The position numbers and the translations under genes are program-made. Shown here piece after piece: positions 55,044 through 64,000 of a stretch of DNA of 64,000 nucleotides; within the stretch, counting starts at the first letter, position 1; the number at the start of each line of letters is the position of its first letter. The DNA lies in assembly GCA_914767715.1 (NCBI GenBank), contig OU612071.1:21263681-21327680 (forward strand), read 5' to 3'. The notes beneath the pieces were generated by a model. It was not told the origin of the DNA, did no database searches, and saw only the letters and a list, made by a program, of their open reading frames with translations. This DNA comes from Membranipora membranacea. Its lineage: Eukaryota; Bryozoa; Gymnolaemata; Cheilostomatida; Membraniporidae.

Positions 55044-55837
55044 AGAAGTGGGAGCCTGTGTAAGTAAACAAGGTGAGTAGTGTAAGCCAGCATTAACTGA
55101 AGCTATATCAATGTATGCGAAAAAGGCGAACTTTCCATTCTGCAAAACACTTCACTCCTCTGGTGTATGTCCATACTCAGTTAATGCATTTAATGGTTTT
55201 GATTTTTGCTTGAAATTTTGTACTAAGCCGAGCTTAAAGTTAGAAGTTACCCCTCATTGAACAGTCATGTATGGGAGGGAACAACTCCAATATAGATACT
55301 AACAGTGTAATACTGAGGAGTACTTACCTACAACCTTCCATCGAAAGGTACCAACTCAAACTAATACCTTAGTCATTTACCTTTAAGGTTATGAGGATAT
55401 GAATTGTTGGACAGAATCTAGAACATACGGAGTTTATCATACCTTTGGCTACTCATCGCTACTGAGGTTTAATGATATTCCATATAAGCGCCTATCACAT
55501 ATACTTGTAGGTAGGTGACTTACCCTGTGACAGACGACAGATCATATCAGTAGAAGAGGCTCAACCATAGAGATCCAGTGATAAAACTACAAGGGGTTGT
55601 ATAGTCTAATCAGGTAGATCTAGTCAGTCAGCACCGCAAAACTCTTGATTCTGGAAGAAAAATAGGAGGGTTTTGTTCGCTCTTAGAAATTAAACAAAAA
55701 TCTATCAAGTTACATTGAATTTCGTCTTGCAGTCAAACAGTGCATTAAATTGCTTTTGATTGCGTACCAAATTACCAGCACACCTGAAAGAAAAACACTA
55801 CATAATCTACAAGGCTGCTTTATGACTAGCCCTGACG
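55044..55837. other. Duplicated module, no coding sequence
   Basis: 55605-55760 aligns with 56675-56830 (shared AGTCAGTCAGCACC, CAAAACTC, TATCAA). A minus-strand acceptor GTTTTTCTTTCAG near 55790 and a donor CACAG|GTAAGT near 55522 suggest exons of a spliced minus-strand transcript, as in the 41-53 kb array. Confidence 0.35.
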
Positions 55838-56195
55838 TATGGGAATAAGACCTGGCCCGTAACAGGAACCCTCTTCTTGTGAGATGCGCATACTAAGTTG
55901 ATAAAGGCAGAAGCAAATATTATTTTTGCCAATCAGAGATGCCATGTGGAAAAAGAGGCTAGGATGGTATGGTCATGTTTGTGAGAGAGATGAAGATATC
56001 AAGAGACTGTACGTGATGAGGGCGGAGGGAAGTAAAGGGCGTGGACGAGCAAAACAGCGCTGGAGTGACACAGTCAATGGGGACCTCTGCTGGCTAGATC
56101 TAGGCCAAAGTGATACAAGTGATCGAGTAAGGTGGAACAGTTTGGTTTAACTGGGAGTCAGGCAAAACCGGCCACCCGATCAGGACATGGTGGTA
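55838..56195 (+). pseudogene. LINE RT C-terminal fragment (second LINE type)
   Basis: The frame contains KKRLGWYGHVCERDEDIKRL, then GRGRAKQRWSDTV and DRVRWNSLV. This is the R-WxGHV-R-D...GRPxxRWxD...DRxxWR signature at the end of ORF2 in RTE/I-like elements, different from the CR1-like copies elsewhere. Upstream YGNKTWPVT resembles the YGSETW motif, in a decayed frame. Only this 3' part is present, as expected of 5' truncation. Confidence 0.8.
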
Positions 56196-58205
56196 AAAGG
56201 TGGACAAAGGTGAACAAAGGGAACACAATACCTTTACTAAGATCCCTCTAGTATACATGATCAATCTGATGCCATTGCTAAATTGTATACACCAACATCT
56301 ATTTGGATAACTCCTGCTATTGATAGTATGAGTAGTATGGAAATTCTTCAGAACTGGCTGTATAGAAATCAAGAAAATTTGTCTTCAAATCTAAAATTAA
56401 ATGGAATGAAAATAGCAAGGAAATGGAATGGTAATTGCGACCTGCTATATGTCAGTAGACTGAATGAGACTTATAGCATATGCCAGAATTACACAAGTGT
56501 CAGAATGGTCAGTAGTTTCTTTGACTCGATTCAGCCCTCAGCTGTTTTCAGGTTGCAATGTTGAATAGATGCACCCTCAGTGCACCAGTTGGCTGTATTT
56601 TGCGAGGTACTAGCAAGCTTCTTAGTCAACTAAAACGCATGCTAAAACTACAAGCTGCACTTTTGTAAAGGGGTTTATAGTCTACTCAGGTAGATCAAGT
56701 CAGTCAGCACCTCAAAACTCTACTTCTACAATGAAATAGAAGGCTTTCTACTAGTTCTTTCCTTAGTCATGAGATTAAAAGGAATCTATCAAACTTTCTT
56801 TCATTTTCTGTTGCAATGAGTCGGACTGACCGAAAGACCTATCTACGGCCCCTTTAGTATACTATCTGATGCCTCCAATATGATATGTAAATAACCCTCA
56901 ATTTTCATATGGCATGGAAAAAACGATTATGTTAAAGTTGTCATCATTTGAGGTATTTAAACTGAATTCAGAAAATCACTATCGGTACCCACAATTCGGA
57001 GAAGAAGATGGCAAGTGGCGGTCAGTATGTTTTCTTTTAATTTACTTTAATTTTCATGTAGGACTATAAAAAATTGGTATTATACCTCAGGCCCTTATTT
57101 TGAGAAAAGGTTCTACTGAAAACATAGTCTGAGAACTAATAGCAGTCGTGAGTTTTAGTATGTCTCAGAATTACAAATGTGGCAGAATGGTTCTAGTCAT
57201 TTCTTTGACCCAAGTTAGAATTCATGTTTCTCCTTTCTTTGTAGGTGGGCACACCCTCAGTTAGCTCAAATATCTATACTTTGGTCCACGTTGGTGGTAA
57301 ATAAAGAAATATGGTCAACACCCATCCATCATTGCCATTAGTTAATATTAGCTAGCACTAGACTTTAACTCTCTCTCTTCCATGCAAAGTAAATACCATA
57401 GAGGGATAATTGTCAGCCAGAGTTAAGTTTGAAAAGTTAACACTAAATTTTAGCTACCTGAAGTGAGAGTCTATATAATGTTAAGAAAAGATAGGGTGAG
57501 ATAAAGTTAGCTAGAATTACTCGTCTAAGGTACTCGCAATATCTTCATCTGTGCACTCACTTTATTTTCCAGCTCTCCTTTGTCTCTACTTTCTTCTTAA
57601 ACTTTCTCTCCTCCAAATTTCCACTCCATCTAATGTTTTTGTGTTTTTTTATAATATATCTATGTGCTCACCTACAGCAACAAATGTGATATTTGAGATA
57701 TCTTTAAATAAATAAACATACTTTAAACCTTATAGATTTTTCTATTAATGACTGGCCGTGCACATTATGAAAGCTAGTCTACGCACTGTGCAGGATTTGC
57801 TTGGATTTTTCCTCTCATTACTTCTACATTAATCTTACTTCATATAGCCTAGGGTCCAATAATACACATTGTATGACCTTTTGTCAATGTCATGAATGAC
57901 CGCCCTTATTCAAAATGAAAGAAATTCTGGCTGACATTTTCTTCACTACTTGGCAGTGAATATCTCTGCTCATGGGTATTTCCCAAACATGACACTACTT
58001 TTCCCAGAGTCTGACTGGAATACTCTCATACCTGGAGCAATATAGTAGGTGGCATGAATAGAAATCAATAGATATTGCAGTTTTAGTGCTCCCCTTGATT
58101 AACTTATAACACTGAAGAGCAGACAACTCCAGCGAAATCCTGCATTGTTCTCAGACTTTTTCCCCTCCGGGGGGCCGTCGGACAGGGGGCAAAGTCTGGG
58201 GGGCT
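56196..58205. other. Duplicated non-coding sequence
   Basis: 56462-56590 and 57135-57265 share CAGAATTACA, GTCAGAATGG/GGCAGAATGG, TTTCTTTGAC and CACCCTCAGT. The frame at 56283-56564 is not recognised. Stem CAGACTTT/AAAGTCTG with CCCC/GGGG at 58152-58198. Confidence 0.4.
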
Positions 58206-58208
58206 CAG

Positions 58209-58342
58209 ACTATATGAAAGCTAGTTATAGAGCTCTAACTCCGGTGGTTCAGTGGCATTACATTATCATCTCCCCCAGGGGGAGATGATAATGTAATGCC
58301 ACTGAACCACCGGAGTTAGAGCTCTTTAACTATATGAAAGCT
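58209..58342. mobile_element. Near-perfect palindrome flanked by 14-bp direct repeat
   Basis: The palindrome spans 58222-58332. Each arm is 48 bp with no mismatch seen (AGAGCTCTAACTCCGGTGG... to ...CTCCCCC), around a single central base at 58277. The arms then continue 7 bp further with one mismatch. ACTATATGAAAGCT lies immediately outside on both sides (58209-58222 and 58329-58342). No coding capacity. The architecture matches the 20.4-kb palindrome: arms, minimal loop, flanking direct repeat. Confidence 0.92.
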
Positions 58343-59125
58343 GATGAACAAGTGACTGGCCCAAAAACAAAAGCACACCTGTGTGGACCTACTAAGTAGT
58401 GTAGGAATGATGTTATGTCAAACATACAATTCATTCAGATCATATTTACAAATGACAATATGAGCCATGGTTACCTTCCCTGAGGAAGATTCCTATTCAG
58501 TTAATGTATAGAAATGTGTCAGCTTCGAGCGCAGACAGTTTTTTTAACGGAGATTATTTTCGACGATAGAGTAAGCTGTCCTATTCTATGTTGAACAGTG
58601 TTTAAAATATTGGCATACCTTTGGAGTATAAGATAAGTGACAATGCCTTCACCAGAAATCAGCAGGTTCATCCTATGCTGAAAGTCAATAACACCAACCA
58701 GCATGATTTGATAGTTTTACACAGGCATTGCGCACCTATGTAACTGATACATGATGTTTTTTTTTATTTAGTTCATTAAGGGTCAGGACAGCAAGCACAA
58801 ACTGGATTGATTGAAGCAACCAGATTATTGCTCTGAAGATCTAGTAGAGAGAAACAGCTGCCGCTGACCCTCAGCTGTGATATCATACTTACAGTAGCTG
58901 AATGTGACATACTGTATCTACAGAGATACTCTGTTGTTTACAATCCAAGCTTCCCACCATGTCTGTGTTATCCATCAAACCTAAAACAATACAAATATTC
59001 ATAAATCTTTGTCAAATTTTCCAATTTGACAAGGTGGATGTAGGAATGAAATCACATGATTCTAACATTCAATAATTCGATACAAATATTTGCCAGGTGA
59101 GAGTTGTATTGAGTTTTGTAACATT
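58343..59125. other. Contains shared LINE-related segment
   Basis: 58770-58835 repeats the GTTCATTAAGGGTCAGGACA segment of 35332-35390. A minus-strand acceptor GTTTTAG then GTTTGATGG at 58979 resembles the alpha acceptor. Nothing else recognised. Confidence 0.4.
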
Positions 59126-61498
59126 AAGAAGTTATGCTCTCATTGATGGTGATGAGAGGATCATGAGGGGGCACTCCAAACTCCTTATTTGGGGGTGTCA
59201 GGGCAGTACAGACACCTGTTGACATGTGGTATGGATTAGCCTCATGTCATACGGCAACAACAACAACTCACTGCAACTACAACAGCCAAGTAACACATGA
59301 GCACCGCCCTGACACCGTTAGCTCAAGTTCTCAGTTGCCTTCAGGGTTGGGTCAGGGAACGAGCCCACTGGCTAGTTCAGTCATTTACTTCAGTGCCTTC
59401 TTCCATGTTGTTAAAAGACCAGGGTGATAGAGGGTGTAACTTAAAGGGAGATATGATTACTAGAGAGTTAGTGTTTAACAGTCAGAAAGGGAGCAAGCCA
59501 GCTACAAAACTAAATTTTCTCATCATGTGTCCTATAACCATATCAATGAATATAAATCTGGCAGTCTGAGCTTACTTGTACCTTAAGCAAAGCTCCTTGT
59601 AGATAAGAGAATTGGCAGACTTGTGATGAATGTAACTAGTTTGAATCAGTTTCTACATCCGCTTACGCTAGTGTTACAGATTCTCACAACCATCTATATT
59701 GTTCCTCTACCTCCAATATAATCTCCAGTTGCACAATGTCATGTGAGTCTGTCCACTCAGTACTGAAAAGAGACAACATAGAGGGTATCGTCTGTATAAG
59801 TTTAGAACTGTTACCTAGTCATGCAGAGTAAGTGAGTCAAGATCATATATATCGTTGGGGACAATTTCTTGACTGCACTATAAGGCATAAAAAGGAGGGA
59901 GGATTGTGTCTTGAAAAGATTACAAACTTCCAATATATAGATCCTCATTACTTCAGATAACAAAGGCTTTGTTCACAAAGGTTCTCAACAGGACTTGAAG
60001 TTTCAGACTTACCCACAGTGTCAACTAGATGCCAAATAGTTCTACTCAAGGAGTTATATACTCTAGCCCAAACTCCTTTGTCTATAACTTATAAATCAAA
60101 TTCCTCTGAAGCCACAATGACATATTGCGTCAGGCTCTACAAAAGATATATCGGAAACAGTATATAGAGCAAGTATATTGTAGGGAATGAGTAAAGTTAA
60201 AACGCATACAATTGATGGCGATGCATACGCGATAAACTGTACGATGCTACAACCAGTTTAGGATCCATTCCAACCAATTAATGAGGATTTGAGATGATAC
60301 GAGTCAGATCTGTAAATGTTGTATTATTAGTTATACATACAATATTTGGTTGATTTGCTGTTTATTGTATTGAACACAAAAGGAAACAGCAGGTGATATT
60401 CAATAAACTGCTGTGATAATTAGAAGTTATGCTCTCATTGATGTTGAGCGCACAATTCTTATTATATAGAGTCAAAATTACAAAGTGGTGAGCATGAAAA
60501 TAACAATGTGTATGCCAAAGCATTCTGGTTTATCTTGGATGTCCAGACTACCAATGCCCTAATTATTACCATGATAATAATTGGGGTAATCATTGTCTCC
60601 AGAGGGAAATAAAAGCAAGTTTTTTGGCAGTGCCAGATTGGGAGATTCATTATAAATTATATTACCTTGTGATGGATCTTGGATGGATAAATATCTTTCA
60701 ATGTATTGATGATGTTCATATACACTTGACACTGCATTATCAGGGTAGCTAAATTGATTGATTTTTGGTTAACATCTCCCTCCTAACTTTCGCACCATGT
60801 CATGTAACTATGTCTTCTACAAAAGTGAGAACAGAAAGGGGCGTATATAAGACTTGAACTGTAGTCATAACATTTATAGTAAATCATGAAAAATAATACC
60901 TGGACATCAGAATAGATTTACAGTTCATGAGATGAGTACTACAAACTAAAGACTAAAAACTAAATAGCTAAAAACAAATTGACCATCAAAAGTAGATTGC
61001 CAGCCACAACCCAAAAAACCTACCAAGATACCGGATCCCCGGCACACCTTGTGGGCCGAATGCTTGAAATAATCCACAAGAAGGGGAAGGGAGATAACTT
61101 CTTGACTGCTCCCATAGGCATAATAAGGTGGGGGGGGGGATTTCTTTAAGTAGTGGGTAATGTCTTAATTGCATTCTTAGGTAGAAAATGTTGGCTTATT
61201 TCTTGAGAAAGGATCACGGTATCGATCCTCATTACATCACATCCTAATGGCTGTGTTCACTAAGCTTGTGAACTCATCATTTGTCCAGTAGATTCACATA
61301 TTTCTTTTTAATTTGTATAATTATCGAACCCACCTTCATTACCTGGCAGTAGGGCATATGAAGGCTGACCTCTCAATATGTGCAGGGAGTTAAACAATCA
61401 AGATACCAGATCCCCAGCATACCTTGAGGGCCGGATGCTTGAAATAATCTACACGATGGGGAAGGGGATAACTTCATGACTGCGCTCTTCAGCATGAT
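59126..61498. repeat. Old tandem duplication, unit about 1.25-1.29 kb
   Basis: Paired landmarks recur in the same order: AAGTTATGCTCTCATTGATG (59130 and 60424), a TGTCATGTGA/TGTCATGTAA block (59737 and 60798), ATTTCTTGACTGC / ACTTCTTGACTGC (59863 and 61095) and CCTCATTAC...GTTCACAAAG (59942 and 61219). A shorter direct repeat of about 95 bp (GATCCCCGGCACACC / GATCCCCAGCATACC) lies at 61023 and 61397. No coding sequence. Confidence 0.6.
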
Positions 61499-61593
61499 AT
61501 TAGGTACAACACCCATATTTGACCAATCATGGGCCTGTTGAACTACTGCTCGAAGAGAAATAAATTACAAATTTGATCAAAAACAAGCTGAAA

Positions 61594-61612
61594 ATGCCGA
61601 GCTATTGCAATG
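61594..61612 (+). CDS. Candidate first coding exon in tandem unit, copy 1
   Basis: ATG at 61594 gives MPSYCN, followed by a donor at G|GTGAG (61613). MPxxC is how C2CH THAP zinc-finger proteins usually begin, but six residues are too few to assign a family. CCAAT at about 61523 lies 70 bp upstream. The counterpart exons are 62777-62795 and 63954-63972. Confidence 0.25.
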
Positions 61613-61744
61613 GTGAGTTGTAGAATACTATAGAAATATTCTCAAATGTGTAAAGAATTGAAATTCGAATAATATAATGATATAAAATCTAAAGCATAAT
61701 GCATTTATAGCCTTCGATGGTGTCCATGTTGGCAATGGAAGTGT

Positions 61745-62070
61745 GTGGTAAATATGGGGGAAATTGTTGAGTCTCAAACCCCAAAGTTTCAGTCTCAAAC
61801 CCCACAATTTGAAACCTTAAACCCCTTAATTTGACCGTTTAGTATCAAATTCTGACCCCGAGTTCCCAAATTACGATACCCAAACCCCAAAATTATCACC
61901 TAAAGCCAATAATGTGAGCCTTTAACCCCAAATTCTTGCCAACTCCTCCCCTCCCCCCCCCCCCCCCCCCCCGAATGTTAAGTATCAAGCCTCGAAATTT
62001 GAATCTCAAACCCCAAATTTTGATCCACAAACCCCATAATGTGACCCTCAAACCCCATTTTTGACTGTAT
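61745..62070. repeat. Degenerate AACCCC-type minisatellite
   Basis: About fifteen units near CTCAAACCCCAAAATTTGAN, with a period near 20 bp, repeated in the next tandem copy at about 62945-63250. A similar short run occurs at 10072-10145. It is interrupted by the long C run. Confidence 0.85.
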
Positions 62071-62776
62071 AACCCTACATTGTATGCCCCCGGGACGCAA
62101 TATCTGAACTCTAAAACCTAAACATGGTTCTTCTTCTAATCCTTAACCTCGTATACTACATCAGCTGGTGGTAACCCTAAATTTATTTGTACATGTTGGG
62201 CAAGTTCAGGCATGCCTTTTTCTCTTCCCTACCGGCCTCATACTAGGCGTTTATATGAGGAATCACTGGGAGCCTCTTGAACATCATTTTGGAGGCCATA
62301 GCTGTGCTCCCATTTATCAGTGATCACCTGAATTCTATATCTAAGATGCACTATTCGGAGTTACCTCCCCGCAATATAAGGAAAAGTTACTCCCAAATAC
62401 CATGTTCAAATTGCATTGTAACTCTAATGATATCGCTTTGTATGTCTGTGACTCCTATGAATATGATCAGAATGGCTGAAGATCTGTAAACTGAGGTATA
62501 ATCAGGTACCTAATGAGAGACCAATGTGGGAAAAAACCTGACGATATGAGTTTTGAGTGGTAGACAAAGATAGCCGGTCAGGTTGTTGACGGATCGCCTC
62601 TGAACTTCGCGTCCCGCAAGGGTACTTATTGAGGTCTTGTAGGAATATTTTCGATGAATCATGGTCAATTCTCGCGCTCCTATTAGGTACAACACCCATA
62701 TTTGACCAATCATGGGCCTGTTGAACTACTACTCGAAGAAAGATAAATTACAAATTTCATCAAAAACAAGCTGAAA

Positions 62777-62795
62777 ATGCCGAGCTATTGCATTG
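62777..62795 (+). CDS. Candidate first coding exon in tandem unit, copy 2
   Basis: Same structure as copy 1: MPSYCI then G|GTGAG. The ATG, the Cys codon and the donor are unchanged, with a single base difference in the sixth codon. Confidence 0.25.
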
Positions 62796-63953
62796 GTGAG
62801 TTGTAGAATACTATGGAAATACTCTCAAATGTGTAAAGAATTAAAATTCGAGAAATAAAATGATATAAAATCTAAAGGATAATGCATTTATAGCCTTTGA
62901 TGGTGTCCATGTTGGCAATGGAAATGTGCAGTAAATATGGGGGAAATTGTTGAGTCTCAAACCCCAAAGTTTCAGTCTCAAACCCCACAATTCAAAACCT
63001 AAAACCCCTTAATTTGAACATTTAGTATCAAATTCTGACCCCGAGTTCCCAAATTACGATACCCAAACCCCAAAATTATCACCTAAAGCCAATAATGTGA
63101 GCCTTTAACCCCGAATTCTTGCCAACCCCTCCCCCCCCCCCCCCCCCCCGAATGTTAAGTATCAAGCCTCGAAATTTGAATCTCAAACCCCAAATTTTGA
63201 TCCACAAACCCCATAATGTGACTCTCCAACCCCATTTTTGACTGTATAACCCTACATTGTATGCCCCAAGGACGCAATATCTGAACTCTAAAACCTAAAC
63301 ATGGTTCTTCTTCTAATCCTTAACCTTGTATACTACATCAGCTGGTGGTAACCCTAAATGTATTCGTACATGTTGGGCAAGTTCAGGCATGCCTTTTTCT
63401 CTTCCCTACCGGCCTCATACTAGGCGTTTATATGATGAATCACTGGGAGCCTCTTGAACATCATTTAGGATGCCATAGCTGCACTCCCATTTATCAGTGA
63501 TCACCTGAATTCTATATCTAAGGTGCACTATTCGGAGTTATCTCCCCGTGATACAAGGAAAAGTTACTCCCAAATACCATGTTCAAATCGCATTGTAACT
63601 CTAATGATATCGCTTTGAATGTCTGGGACTCCTATGAATATGATCAGAATGGCTGAAGATATGTAAACTGAGGTATAAACAGGTACCTAATGAGAGACCA
63701 ATGTGGGAAAAAACTTGACGATATGAGTTTTGAGTGGTAGACAAAGATAGCCGGTCAGGTTGTTGACGGATCGCCTCTGAACTTCGCGTCCCGCAAAGGT
63801 ACTTATTGAGGTCTTGTAGGAATGTTTCTGATGAATCATAGTCAATTCTCGTGCTCCTATTAGGTACAACACCCATATTTGACCAATCATGGGCCTGTTA
63901 AACCACTGCTTGAAGAGAAATAAATTACGAATTTGATCAAAAACAAGCTGGAA

Positions 63954-63972
63954 ATGCCGAGCTATTGCATTG
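63954..63972 (+). CDS. Candidate first coding exon in tandem unit, copy 3
   Basis: Identical to copy 2 (MPSYCI, donor GTGAG). The window ends before any second exon could be seen. Confidence 0.25.
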
Positions 63973-64000
63973 GTGAGTTGTAGAATACTATGGAAATATT

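Larger units (their letters stand above)
61499..64000. repeat. Recent 1.18-kb tandem repeat (two full copies and start of a third)
   Basis: Copies begin with ATTAGGTACAACACCC at 61499, 62682 and 63859 (periods 1183 and 1177 bp) and are about 95% identical by eye. Each copy has a CCAAT box, a candidate ATG exon, a degenerate AACCCCAAAATTTGA array, a long C run (20 C at 61953-61972; 19 C at 63131-63149) and a segment with AACCTGACCGGCTATC on the minus strand. Confidence 0.95.

Noticed and set aside
56283-56564. 93-codon plus frame as a gene
   Set aside because: The related duplicate at 57.1 kb does not keep the frame, and no domain is recognised.
62502-63890. Repeated minus-strand frames of 65-91 codons in the tandem units
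   Set aside because: Two different frames are open over the same bases in both copies, so conservation reflects the recent duplication and not coding constraint.

Overview
The window is nuclear DNA of an animal, probably an AT-rich marine invertebrate. The evidence is GT-AG introns, CCAAT/TATA promoters, CR1/L2/Jockey-like LINEs, tRNA-derived SINE heads, hAT-like and piggyBac-like MITEs, and a fragment of the metazoan DUF229 family. A sponge is possible, but the species cannot be fixed from this sequence. Bona fide genes are few; most of the DNA is repeat, and even the recognisable protein-coding pieces are mostly broken.

Region by region: 0-5 kb holds a 20-bp minisatellite, a tRNA-derived SINE and exons of a DUF229 (alkaline-phosphatase-fold) gene that ends in a nonsense codon and a frame slip. 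5-10 kb holds a hAT-type MITE with a perfect 8-bp target duplication and a FLYWCH-like zinc-finger remnant. 10.7-15 kb holds two convergent LINE fragments meeting at a TTAA-flanked piggyBac-like MITE, then a large fold-back element with a small candidate gene beside it. 16.9-20.8 kb holds a second hAT-like element, a CCAAT/TATA promoter with candidate coding exons, and a long palindrome flanked by direct repeats. 22.4-28.3 kb holds a nearly complete LINE (PHD finger, endonuclease, reverse transcriptase) carrying four in-frame stops and flanked by two copies of another repeat. 28.7-30.7 kb holds two arrays of hairpin-bearing tandem repeats in front of a TATA box, and a rearranged copy of the piggyBac-like MITE. 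32-32.8 kb has three tRNA-like SINE heads. 35.3-40.3 kb is a LINE-related region containing a 2.8-kb TTAGTA-type satellite.

41.3-53 kb is the most unusual part. It is an array of diverged tandem units, each about 2.6-3.5 kb, or about 5 kb where MITEs have inserted. On the minus strand each unit carries the same series of exon-like modules bounded by splice consensus (here named alpha, delta, epsilon, gamma, beta). No reading frame is conserved among the copies, so I read it as a tandemly amplified non-coding or decayed spliced gene. One module contains a 20-bp minisatellite that reads as the same peptide repeat in every frame. 54.9-64 kb continues with duplicated modules, fold-back elements, and a recent 1.18-kb tandem repeat in which each copy carries a possible first coding exon.

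No operon-like cooperation is visible. Transposition, tandem duplication and palindrome formation explain nearly all of the recognisable structure.
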